DNA from: Hyaloscypha bicolor E
Lineage: Eukaryota > Ascomycota > Leotiomycetes > Helotiales > Hyaloscyphaceae
Reading direction: 5' to 3'
Assembly: GCF_002865645.1 (NCBI RefSeq)
Contig: NW_020194674.1
Span: forward strand, 1-64,000
DNA: 64,000 nucleotides
The notes under the pieces were generated by a model, which was not told the origin of the DNA, did not search any database, and saw only the letters and a list, made by a program, of their open reading frames with translations. Shown here piece after piece: positions 11,072-21,817 of this stretch. The position numbers were made by a program, and so were the translations under genes. How positions within the stretch are numbered: the first letter of the stretch is position 1; every line of letters starts with the position of its first letter.

Positions 11072-12529
11072 TTTTGCTTTTGCTTTAGTGGAGGGGATGT
11101 TTGGGAGGGTGGTAGTGTGGGAGGGGGGTTGGGTTTAAGTGGAGTGAAGTGAAGGGAAGGGAAGTGAAGTTGAGGTGAGATGATGGTGAGATGGTGGGCG
11201 TGTTGACGAGGCTGTGAGGTTGGCGATGAAGGTTTGAGGTTGGGGAAAGCGAAGTCAGAAGTCGAAAGTGTAAGGTTGAAGTCAAGAACAGAAAAGAAAG
11301 TGCGAATGAAGCTCACTTTAAGCCCGACCTAGACTCACGAGAAGTTCCTCATTTATCCAAAACTTACCTCATGCACGCATGCCCCCCTCTCCCAAAGGGG
11401 AAAAACGAGGCTGTTAATTGTGAAACTCGAATTTGTAATCCGCCTCAAAAAATATCATGCTTGCTAAGCAGTTTGATCCTCACCGCCTCTTTCGAATTGC
11501 CAATTGCCCCGCTGCCCGGTCACGTTACTTGAAGGGAGGGGTTTGAGAAGGCAAGCATTGTTGAGGGAATCCCGAGTACGAACGACTTGCAATTAACCCA
11601 TAGAGGTGTTTGAGTTGTGGCTTTGGAGGTGGGGTGATGATTGGATGGCAGCCTCTGTTGCAGGATGAGGAGAGAACCTAAAACCACGCACCGTAAGACG
11701 GGAGAAAGGTTTAGAGTTCCGAGCGGGAGTTTTTGGATGAGTTCCGTAATCAGATTTCAGGCGTGAGAGTTTGAAGCGAGGGGATTGGCGGACGAGTGTG
11801 CTTAAGGATTCTTGATTTGAGAGCAGCGTTACACCAGGGGAAGGCAACCTCGGCAGCCTTGAGATGGCAAAGCTTGACAAGGGAGGGATGGGACATTGAA
11901 AGAATATGATTTACAGTATGGTATGGAGAAGACAAATATAGCGCGGTAGTCATTGTGGTCTATGGACTTGAGAGCAGAGTTTGCTAGGTTTGGCTTGACA
12001 TGGCTTCGTTGCAGCCTCGTTCGAGCTCGGTAATGGAGACACAGAATCTTGATGTGAAGTCAGGACAGTTGTGAAACTGAAGCGTGTCTTCATCTTGATT
12101 TGAGTGTGGTACAATACTATACAATGCTCTGGCCCCCACCCTTCTTTCCCCTGTCTATGCCCCTCCCTCTGACCCCTTCTCCCACCCAAAACATAAGAAA
12201 TCTCGACAACAATGTGTCTTGTCTGTAGCCTCATCATCCCGAGGCACAATTCCCAATTATACAGGTATATCCAATCCCCATCCATTGCCCACACCACCGA
12301 TGGCTAGACCAGCCAGCTCCCACCCATTCCCAGTTACAAATGGAGGACTTGTAAGGCAGTCGAAACACGCTAAACCGCAGCAAACGCAGTGCCATAAACG
12401 GCACAGAGGGGAGTCTTTCTTCTCAAAATTGCCCTTCGCCTGAACGCCATGCACCATCCCAACCCATTTTTTGAATAGAGAACAAAAGAAAGAAAGTTTG
12501 ATCCGGAGAGATGTTGTGAAGGGTGTATT
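11072..12529. other. Intergenic between DUF1993 start and MDM34 stop
   Basis: About 1.46 kb that must hold the DUF1993 promoter and the MDM34 3' UTR. Plus-strand purine runs (GGAAGGGAAGTGAAG-like) cover 11090-11180. Frames at 11593-11953 and 11950-12297 look accidental. Confidence 0.5.
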
Positions 12530-14387
12530 TTACATCGCAGCCTGATAAGCTGGAGGCGGAGAATCCTCCCTCTCGCCTTGAGATTGGCTCCAGAAGCCTT
12601 CTCTTGCACCCTTCACATTCATATCCTGTGCCTGACGCGCGATCTCGTTGGCCATTTTGAGGACCCAGGCTTGTGAGAGGATGCTACCTGCTGCGGTTGG
12701 GTCGGAGGAGAGGATAGGTGCTGGTGTGTATGTAGCTGGGACTTTCTCTGTTGGGTATGGAGAGGAATGGAAGGGGGGTCTATGTTCGCGGGAGAAGATC
12801 GGGACCGTGGGATCGGATTTCTCGATCGAGGGGGAGGGATCGAGGATCGATTGTTCGGGGAGGATATTTGAAAGTGCTGGTCGGGCTGCCAGACGTGCTT
12901 TCTGTGGCGAGGCAATATCGGCATTGCTTTCCCGGAAGCGAACTCTTTGCGGAGAGTGAGGAGGGTCGATGATGTTATCTTCTGGTTCCTCGGGAATGCG
13001 AGTTGGCATGATTGGTTCTGATGCTGGTGCATCAGAGGAGGTCTCGCTCTCGCCAGATTCGCTGACAAGATCGTCTGTTGTCTTTGGTTTGCGGAGATTG
13101 ACAACTCTGGTCTTTTTCTTGCGCATATGTGATCTCGAATGCCTCCCTGCTCCAAGTCCAAGACCGCTAGTGGCAGAGTGCATGCTGACAAGTGAGGGCC
13201 GTGACGGCAGGTGACCATGTCCATCATCTGACCCTCTGCTGAATGTGTATGTTGTAGAAGTCCCCAGTGATGAATTGGATCTCAACAGGCTGGGTGTTGC
13301 TGGTGTAGAGCTCCCTGCTGAATCACTTCGTTCTGATGGCCCGGCCCATGCTCGGAAAACTGCGTCTCGGATGGAAGGTGTAAATAATGATAAAGTTCGG
13401 TGGGAATCTGTTAGAGCAGCTAGTCGAAGCAGGTTCTTCTGCGAAAATAATGAATGGATTTCCGATCCACCATCCAGTGATAACGAGGATATCTCGCTCG
13501 CATCCAAAACGTTCCCTCTCGAATCGACGGCATCTTGTGGTGGGCTAGAAAACGGATCCACTGCAACTTCCTCCTCTTCTTGTTTCACGGCTTGTGCCAT
13601 CTCTTCTTCTTCCTTCGCTCTGTATTCTGGACACCATAACCGCAGTGAAAGTCTGTGTATAATCGCCGGTAACTCGTCCATCATCAACGTCCGTAATTGC
13701 ATCTCAATCTCTTTTTGTAAATAATTGCGGACGAACGGTATCGAGTCAAAGGTCGATGAGACCTTGAGGGATTCGAGAGGATCATTTCGGAAAACCAGGG
13801 TCAACCCTTTTTGCCTCGAGAAGACCAATATTATAAAAGCAGACAGCTTGATCTCCGACAAGGTAATTTGTAATGGTATCGTCAAGCCAGAGGAGGCTGC
13901 TAGCGGCTGAGGTGAGGTAAAAGATGGCTTCGAAAATAAATATGTGTTCAAGGGGTTCGCCTATGTTTACATATATATTAGCCATCTGTTATAGCAAGTG
14001 GAGAAGTCGTTGCACGCGCATCCTTGCGCGACATAATTTGCAACTTCCAGCGCATTCCACATCAGGGGTGAAAACTTTGCAGAAGGGGATGTGTGGTGTT
14101 TGTGAGGCTGTGCGACATACTTGGACTCGAGTCTTCAGAGTCAAGAAGGCATCTCCAGAATAGCACATCTTAAAGATCCCCCTGAACCTATCCTCTGCCA
14201 AATCCCCAATCTCCAGTATCTCCAACTCGGGAGGCACACTCCCCAAGTTGAGCTCGTTGACTAGAATATCATCGACTATTATCGGAGGCTTCGGGGATTT
14301 ATTGAGGGCGGTTGTGAGCAACTCCTGGGCCCGTTCGTAAAAGTCCGCATCTGCCGTTAACGGCGACCAGTTGAAATTGAATGCCAT
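12530..14387 (-). CDS. MDM34: Mdm34, ERMES subunit of mitochondria-ER contacts
   Basis: Two exons, 14387-14121 and 13960-12530, with a 160-nt intron (GTATGT donor, CATAG acceptor), giving 565 aa. The start [20 protein letters not shown] and the SMP-domain text [60 protein letters not shown] and [20 protein letters not shown] are near-diagnostic. The middle is low-complexity and basic ([14 protein letters not shown]), and the C-terminus ends [11 protein letters not shown], as in filamentous fungi. In the complex with Mmm1, Mdm10 and Mdm12 the protein moves phospholipids between ER and mitochondria at the mitochondrial surface. It is divergent from IPK1, with about 820 bp between the two starts. 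Confidence 0.96.
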
Positions 14388-15208
14388 TAGATATTATTGT
14401 GAAATCGTGAGGGGGGGAGGATTGAAGGCGTGGAGGTCGTGATGTCGTGATGTCAATTGTATTCCTCGTCGCGTGAGGAATCTGCCGGCCGGGCCTGACC
14501 TGGTGATAAGGGCGCAGGATCAACTTTGCTGACGGCGACCGCAACGGCGTGCACTCGTATCAATGAAGATACAAGTCGTCGAGTATGGCGATGCGGGGAA
14601 GATGGGCTTATTATCGTGTCGCCCGGGCGATGATGGGTGCGGAGGAGAGGGTGCAGAGATGGAGTGATTGTTTAGGGCGAGCGGAAGGGCAGCGCAAAAG
14701 CTTCTTTCCAAGTTTGCGCGCAAACTCGTTTCCTTGTGATCCCGAGCGAGCAGCTTTTCCCTGCCGGGCCCGCTTAGCTCCGAACGCCGTCATCGCCTGA
14801 GGCGCGCATAAAATTTGTGCGTCGTGCATAATCTGCTCCGGTTCTTTCCTAAAATCAAAGTGAGTCGTGGGTCGTGAGTCGCTCGCTACGTCCACCACTC
14901 ACAGACAGCGCAACCCAACCGCAACCGCAACCGCAACCACCCAGAGACATCGATATCGCCCTTCTCCTGTGGCGTCAGCCTTCTCCTCCCTCCCCTTTCT
15001 TTGCTCAGCCTCGCCGCCCCGTCTGACGTCTGACGTCTCACGTCAACACGTCAACACGTCAACACGTCAACACGTCAACACGTCAACACGTCAACACGTC
15101 AACACGTCAACACGTCAACACGTCAACACGTCAACACGTCAACACGCCAACACGTCAACACGTCAATACAACAACACTGCAGGTGGTAGACTTCAACCGC
15201 AGACAGCA
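14388..15208. promoter_or_regulatory. Divergent MDM34 / IPK1 promoter region
   Basis: About 820 bp between opposing starts. It contains an ACCGCA-type short repeat at 14920-14940, two TGACGT words at 15023-15036, and the 8-bp tandem array described separately. No gene of its own; an in-frame extension of IPK1 exon 1 upstream to 14867 consists mostly of the translated array and is not expected to be coding. Confidence 0.55.
15041..15168 (+). repeat. 8-bp tandem array (CGTCAACA) x16 in IPK1 5' leader
   Basis: Sixteen head-to-tail units of CGTCAACA, with one unit reading CGCCAACA (unit 14) and the last ending AATA. It stops 40 bp before the IPK1 ATG. Each junction reads ACACGTCA, so every unit carries an ACGTCA word, half of a CRE/ATF site. 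The near-perfect homogeneity suggests a young, length-variable array. Confidence 0.97.
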
Positions 15209-16480
15209 ATGGACGCTGAGCAGATTCCGCGCATCCCTCAGAGTGCTTGCTTACATTATCTAAATGAGGGAGCTGCGAACATCGTTTACACAATCGAAGT
15301 CACTGCCCCAACACCACCAGGGAGTATTCTTGAGGCATACGGCCCAGGCACACCGCCACCAGAAGTAATAGAGAGTTATCTCGATCAAGAATTTGACGAT
15401 CCTAAGGATTTGGAGGCGGTTGAGAGTACGTATTGTTCCTGTCCTTTCGCTTCTCTGCAGCCCTCAGCATGCGACCCTTTTTCACCCTTGTCCGTGTCAC
15501 ACCCCCGTCAAATCACCGCTAATATCACTTCAGACAAATTGCTCCGTTTGAGGAAGGACCTCCCTACAACCCTTCCTGTTGCAAGATCTCAAGAAGCTTG
15601 GGTCCGAGTCATCGAGCCTTTGTTTTTGCCGGACCAAGTCGTCCGCCAATCCTTGGTATGCCTGGATCCGCATCTCATTGACCGCATGAAGGTGCGGCTC
15701 ATACACTGGGAGAATCACCCAACAGAATATAAGAACCCCCGACCGTCCAGACGCAAAGGCGCCTATCTTGCAAACGATGAATTCGGACTTCTGATCACCG
15801 ACATGAGCGCATGCACGTGACCATTTGTCAATCTGGATCTCTGCTAATTATCTCATGCAGGTTCTTCAGGGGAGATAGTGATTGAGTTCAAACCAAAATG
15901 GCTCGCTCAATCTCCGTCGGCCCCCAAAAATGCGGTCCGCTGCCGCCAATGTGCTCGATTCGCCCGTACCAACGCAGACCTCGCCCGCAAAGGCGACCCT
16001 TTGCAGAAATCCTGGTGTCCCCTCGATCTCAATATCCACGACGGTCTTCAACTTGCCAAAGCCATCTGGACACCAGAGACATTCGAGGAGATGTTTCCTC
16101 GCTTCTCATCATGGCTCTCGGGCAACACCCTCCTCCCTCGCCTTCGCCAGCTACAAATAGAGCTTGATCCGGTAGGTGTTCTGGAAAACGACAAGAATGA
16201 TGAGCAATTCCGTGCAGCGATGACTCTCAGAGATTGCACTGTGTTTGTTCGGTTCCCTGAGAACGCCGAAGACGATCAATATGGAATTGAAGCGCGTATT
16301 GGTGATCTGGATTTGAAAAATCCGAATAAGGCGCAGTATTGGAAGGACACGGAGAATGCATTGATTGAAGAAGGGTGGTATACTGGGACGGAGAAGAAAG
16401 AGGATCGCCAACCATTGACTTGTCAGCTTTCGCCGAAACTTGAAGATGCCATGAGAGAAATGCTCTTGTCGAACAGCTGA
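15209..16480 (+). CDS. IPK1: Inositol-pentakisphosphate 2-kinase
   Basis: Three exons, 15209-15425, 15534-15812 and 15861-16480, giving 371 aa. N-terminal CLHYLNEGAANIVYTIEV is the Gly-rich nucleotide loop. FGLLITDMSA leads across intron 2 to GEIVIEFKPKWLAQSPSAPK and the zinc-binding AVRCRQCARFAR, both hallmarks of Ins_P5_2-kin; HDGLQLAKAIW and CTVFVRF follow. The enzyme adds the 2-phosphate to InsP5 to make InsP6, needed for mRNA export. Intron 1 is 108 nt and stop-free apart from frame. Intron 2 keeps the frame only with a GC donor (T|GCACGT at 15813) and AG at 15860; the nearby GT at 15817 would shift the frame. A tandem array sits in the 5' leader. Confidence 0.92.
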
Positions 16481-18379
16481 GGAGCGAATTTCATCCTGGG
16501 ATGTGCATCAGCGCGATGCATCATGTAATTTCGAGGTTGACTGACGTCCGCTCTCCTCCATTGGAGATACCCTATTATTGCTCAGCATTATTCGAACAGA
16601 TATAAGCCTTCGTTTTCTTCTGCGAGGACGAGGCGAAAACGAGACTCCCAAGTGTACCGGGGAAAGTAACGGTTGTTTGGTCGATATGAAGTGTGTTGGA
16701 GTTCGAGCACATTGGTATAGAGGCAAGAAACCCTGTTCTGGCGAGCGTTCCATCATACTGATACGGTCCCAGAATGGCATCTTCTCAGACAAAATCTTTG
16801 GTCGGAGACTCATCTAAAATTGACTATCGAGGGGCTTTTCAGATTGCATTCATTCATACGCTACCGTATCATACCTCGGCTTTTCTTCTTTCTTATAGTT
16901 CTAGTGTTTGAGCAACTCGTAGCCCAGAAGATAGATCTTCCAAAATTGATGCCTTGAAGCCAAGCTGTCACTTTATTCGATCACTGTTCGAGAGCTCGGT
17001 GGTTCCGCCACCTATCAATTACTCTCAGTCGAGCGATCCATTCCCAACAAGACGGTTCTTGCATGTTCCACGATTCCAGAATGTTTATTTCCACGAACTG
17101 TGCCAGCAACCCGTTTGCACGACATTTCCCCACATGAAGTCTTCATGCGAAGCGCTCGCAGCTCGCGAGTTTCATATCCTCGCAACGCTTTCCACATCTC
17201 AGAATGCCATTCGAGCCTCGCCATCAACATGACGATCGAGAAACTTGAATGCGAGAATGCGACTAAACGGCTTCTCTTCACAAGTTCGTATTCAAGCTCG
17301 CAAGACCGAGTGCTCGTTGCTTACCGAAAAGGGGATGAAATCCTAGCCGAGATACTGAGCCGGGTCTGACATCTGCGGGCGTGAGAGTTTTTAGTGTACA
17401 CTTCGTCCATTGTATTGCTCAAATGTTCAGATAGCAAGAATGGTGGTGCTGTCGCAAACATCGCAAAATTCCTTCATCGCGAAATGTTCGAACCGAGATG
17501 CAGTGCTCGGAAGCACAATTCTGTTGTACTGGAGGCCAAGCACAAGATATAAATCCTTCATCTTCCCTCCATTGAAGAAGCAGAATTATTCTACCTCACA
17601 TCAAAACATCATTCGCAACCTCCATTTCCACCATCTTGTATTATCATCTTTATCCTCAACATTATCGGCCGTGCAATCCCAGGTCCAGCGGGCCGAGCGT
17701 CCGTGTTGTGGGGAAGGGGTTGAGTGGTGGGAATGCTGCTGGCGCTGGGACAGGAACTGCTGCTGCGGGAGCGGTGACGATGGGGAGTGCTAAGGCTGAG
17801 AAGGCGGGTGCCGCTGGTGGGGCGACGAAAGCGGCGGGGAAGAAGACTGATGTGAGGGTGTGAGGTGTTGATGAAAGTTTTGTTTAGCGGGTTAGGGTAG
17901 GAGGTGACGCCGAGGTCGAGAAATAGGAGTGGTAGGGAATTTGATGTTTCGTTGTATGCATAAATTTGAGGGTTTATCTACTTTTAATGTTTGTTTGAGT
18001 TTGCCTGCACGTATAGCGACCAGCTCGTGAGAACCCCAGGTCTCTCAATGTCCCAATAATATTGGGATATTCAACATACGGCTACTCTTTTGACTGTATG
18101 AGGTCTGAAATGGAAACTGGCTTTGATGGATACCCTGCTGTTGCGTTGAACACTTTATCATCAGTGTCCGTCAAGTCTGTAGCAATCTTTAGCAGCATTA
18201 CCCCTTCCTCTTTACTACACGTGCCTTGATTCTTTATCCCTGACTGGAACACTAAAGTCCGGTTCTTAGCCTTGCACCAACTCCTTATTGTTCCACCTCA
18301 ACTAGGATACTGACTTCTGCTTCATGCAATTCTTTCAATCTCAAGCTCCCAGCCCACTTGGTAGAATGGCCCCATCTCC
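16481..18379. other. Intergenic, no supported gene
   Basis: A 75-codon frame at 17636-17863 encodes a Gly/Ala/Lys-rich tail (GLSGGNAAGAGTGTAAAGAV, ending KKTDVRV) in a locally GC-rich patch. It could be the last exon of a small gene, but I find no convincing upstream exon. The rest shows only short random frames. Confidence 0.35.
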
Positions 18380-19194
18380 TCCAAGATTCACTAACTCCCA
18401 ATGTCCCCAACTCAGCACAAACGCTTAAACCTCACATTTACAAGACTAGAGAATCTCAATAATCCGGACCATTTGAGAAATCCCTTGATCCCCTCAATGC
18501 TCACAAGCTTCAAATGTGTATCGCTCTTATATAATGTAGCCATGTCAAATCTTATTGTCCCTCAAGATGTGGAAGAATGTTCTGATGTCAACTCCATAAC
18601 GTCCATAGTAATTAACGGATAATGCATCCAAGCCAAATGTTATTGTTCTTTACATTATGAAACAATGATACGATGCTTTCAAGCCTCTCAACACTGTGAT
18701 GTCTATGACACCTTTCGTACAATGAACCTGACTCACATCTCATTGTACCACACAACCTGGGACAATGCTCGTACTCCTGTACCCTCAATATCCAAGACCA
18801 GACTTATCTGGTACAATGAACCCAACCCAAATCGCATTGTACTACATACTCTGGGAGAACGAACCCGGACCAAACCTCATTATCCCAAACAGCTTGGACC
18901 AGTCGTCTAATGTCATCTGTTGCCTCTTTGAGGCCAAACGGCGCTAATACATCACCTTAGACAAAGATTAGACGAAAATCGACGAGTCTATTAGCTATGC
19001 ATCGCTCTCTAAGAATTCGTCGTACCAGCCCGTCCTGGTCGAATATAATAAAGCCATGCAAATATTTCCACCCCCAGATATAATAAATCCCCTCCCCTCC
19101 CCTATAAACAATGCAAATCTGAAACGCATCGCAGGCAAATATATATCCCCCCACATCCAACCTCACTCCCTGCACGCCAATATCAGCCTCAACC

Positions 19195-20527
19195 TCACTC
19201 GTCTCTTCCCTTTCCCTTATCCACCTTCCCCTTCCCCTTCCCCTCACCCATCCGATCCTTCAACCCAGCCTTGTTCTTCTTACTGGGATCCTTCCAAGTA
19301 TAAGCACGTTTGGGGACTCCTCTTGTCCGACGCGCTGCCCGTTTCGTCTGACCTCTCTCTCCGCTCCCACCCATTGTACCAAGTCCAGCCGTCGAATGTC
19401 CTACACCAGCACTTCCCATTGTACCAGGATCTCCCGTCGAATGAGAATCGTCCATTGTACCACCTTGATGCGTAGAATGAGATTCCATTGTACCAGCACT
19501 AGTGGAACTTCCCTCCCCTCCATTCCCAGCAGCTGCCGTTCCCCCACCAGGCCGCAAGCCCATCTCCTTGGCGCGCCTTAACCAGCTCATAAGTGGCGTA
19601 TCCGTGGTGCCAGAGCAATTCATACCAGGCTCCTTGCGCTCTGCATTCTGCTTCCCTTTCCCCTTTCCGTTGCCCTGCTTGCGCTTCTTGCCTTGAGGTT
19701 GAGTAGGAGCAGGGCCAGAATGAGCAAAGTGCATCAGGGCATCGAAATCTGTGGTAGGTGTAACGAAGCCGCGGCGAAGAGGAGTGTATTTGGGGACGAT
19801 ATTGGGAACTTCATTGTCCGAAGCAGAGGCGGGAGAATGAGCCATTGTTGGTAAGGGGCGAATGTTCGTGGTTGGCTGGGACAATGAGGGGCGAACCGTC
19901 TGATATTGAGGCGAAGGGGAGGGTGAAAGACCGGACGACATTTGGGAATCGCTCTCGTCCACGTTAAAGAAGAGAGAGGGGGTGTTACTGCCTTTCGGCT
20001 CGGGTGTGCTGGATTCGGTCGATGTACCCTAGTTAAGGATTGTTAATGTCCAATGTTTAAAGGGGGTGTAAAGGAGGTAGGTGGAAAGTGAAAGAGATAG
20101 GCAGACAGGAAGAAGTTCGGTTTCCGCTGAACTTTCGATCAGTCTGATGTTTTGGGATGGGTGGAAGGTGCACATGGGACGGGGCCTTACCTCAGAATCA
20201 GAGCAAAAGACGAGATCAGACGGCAACGGTCGTCTGATAGGCTTCAAATCGTCTGAAGATTCGACAAGAGCCAATCTGGCGAAGGCTTGTGCACTAAGTG
20301 GCTTCTTTTTCATTGTTCCAGAAGCGCTGGTCGAATGAGTTGTGACATTGGGCTGAGAAGGATTCGTGCTGCGTGAAGAGCCGTTCATTGTGCTAGCTGG
20401 CTGCATACATTCGCGGCCGAACTTAGACGGAACCTGGAAAGGAGAGCATTAGCATGAAAGTGAAAAAGTAAAAGCGGCGTTGGATGTTAGAGAACCTCAC
20501 CATCTTGCTGCTGTCTTCTGCAGCCAT
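19195..20527 (-). CDS. Uncharacterised low-complexity protein built on GTM/HST repeats
   Basis: Three exons with good splice sites: 20527-20501, 20433-20191 and 20028-19195, all phase 0, giving 367 aa. No domain is recognised. Exon 2 has KPLSAQAFARLALVESSDDL and exon 3 has TPTTDFDALMHFAHSGPAP, LMSWLRRAKEMGLRPGG and a Lys/Gly-rich basic tail (GKGKGKVDKGKGRDE), suggesting a nucleic-acid-binding or nuclear protein. Between them lies an imperfect repeat in which GTM and HST alternate (GTMESHSTHQGGTM, SHSTGDPGTMG). GTM is encoded by GGTACAATG and HST by CATTCGAC, the same words that crowd the flanking noncoding DNA. The start codon itself lies in GACAATGG. Function unknown. The exon structure is well supported by frame, but expression is not shown. 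Confidence 0.65.
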
Positions 20528-20869
20528 TGTCAATGTCCCAGGTAAGGCTAGTCGAATGAGCACTTTGTGCAGGATATCAATGTTCGTAAGAATGCTGCGA
20601 CAATGAGGATACCTGAAGTCGATGTACCAGACGGATGACGAACAATGAGGATAGATGATACTGCTGAATTTCGTCTCGCCTTGCTGCCAATGTTCCAGCC
20701 TTGGTGGTACAATAAACGGGACTTGGGAAACTCACCTTTGTAAGGCCGGCATAAGCTGAAATTCAGCGGCTTCACTTTGCTCAATATACGAGGACTGTCT
20801 CGTACAATGAGGGGAACTTTATTAATTAAGAACGCTTCACCACGTGTTGACCTGTGCGCCTTGAATATC

Positions 20870-21010
20870 GGAACGAGGGACGAACAATGATGTTGAATGT
20901 TCGTGGAAGGTCACGAACAATGAGAATGAATAATAGAGGGGAATGTGGAGGTGAAGGGAATTTAAATGTTCGTGAAGAGTCACGAACAATGGGAATGAAT
21001 GAGGGAGAGG
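20870..21010. repeat. Two copies of a hairpin-forming unit inside block A
   Basis: Each copy reads ATGTTCGTG, six bases, then CACGAACAATG and GAATGAAT, so GTTCGTG and CACGAAC form a perfect 7-bp inverted repeat. The copies (about 20897-20937 and 20966-21007) are roughly 70 bp apart and differ mainly in the six-base loop. Confidence 0.8.
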
Positions 21011-21330
21011 GTGTAAGGGGTAAAGGGAATGAGGTGGTGGAGGCCAATGTCCCGCGTTGTTGTGGTGACATTGGAGGATTGTACGAGGGAGGAGAGGTAC
21101 AATCTGGGATTGTATGGCCCATGCACCTGCCACTTTAATTGTCCCTAGTTAAGGTCGTACACTTAATGCACATGCGGCTTTGGCGGGGATGACCCTCGTA
21201 TATTCAGCCATGTGACTCCCACATACAGACATACGGTGATATTCTTGCTATCTTGGGACAATCTATAGCAATGCGGCTTATCTCGCACATGTGGAATTGT
21301 ACCAAGTTACGAAGTACAATAAAGAGGACG

Positions 21331-21817
21331 AACATGATATATTCATTGATCATGCCAACCACGGACATTGAAATAGCATCTGCACTTGTAGCATTGTCCT
21401 GAATGTACAACACCAGCTGGAACTTTGAAAGCATCATCGAGGTTGAATATCAAGCAACGCGAGGAACATTCAAAGGGGCACAGATTTGAATGTCAGCTTC
21501 AAGTTGAACATTGAAAGTAACACTTGACTGGATTACACCATGATGGTAAGTCCTCACATCATCAAAAAAGAACACAAGCATAAAGACAAAAAGCAGCAAG
21601 CAAAAGTCAAAGCAACCCATTAACTCCACGCCACAGCAAACGAGGCCCATCTTCCATAGCTACTCTAAATAGCCATGATCTCATCAATCGTCTCCAATGC
21701 ATCCCATCATGTCCCAACAAATAAGTTCTATGGTCCGAAAAATCAAGAGCGCCAAGCAATGCAATGCAAAACGCCTAAAGAGATCCCAGACAACAGAACA
21801 ATCTATCTTACATACAC
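21331..21817. other. Intergenic 3' of the ENT transporter gene
   Basis: About 490 bp trailing off block A (isolated CATTGTCC near 21384). Contains the transporter 3' UTR; no gene seen. Confidence 0.5.

Larger units (their letters stand above)
18380..21330. repeat. Motif block A: dispersed ACAATG/CATTGT words
   Basis: The octamers GTACAATG, GAACAATG and GGACAATG, with their reverse complements, recur through this stretch. GTACAATG/CATTGTAC occurs near 18717, 18741, 18811, 18835, 19374, 19417, 19453, 19486 and 20812. The GAACAATG form occurs near 20311, 20639, 20881, 20926 and 20996, and the GGACAATG form near 18760, 19812 and 19879. A companion word, CGAATG(A)/CATTCG, recurs between them. The block spans noncoding DNA, introns and exons of the gene at 19195-20527. 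It is not a tandem array: spacing is irregular at about 25-60 bp. No known element of this kind comes to mind. Confidence 0.75.

Noticed and set aside
15041..15168. CRISPR-like array
   Set aside because: Contiguous 8-bp units without spacers in a eukaryotic gene leader; a simple minisatellite.
14867..15208. N-terminal extension of IPK1
   Set aside because: It would consist largely of translated 8-bp repeats; the family start is at 15209.
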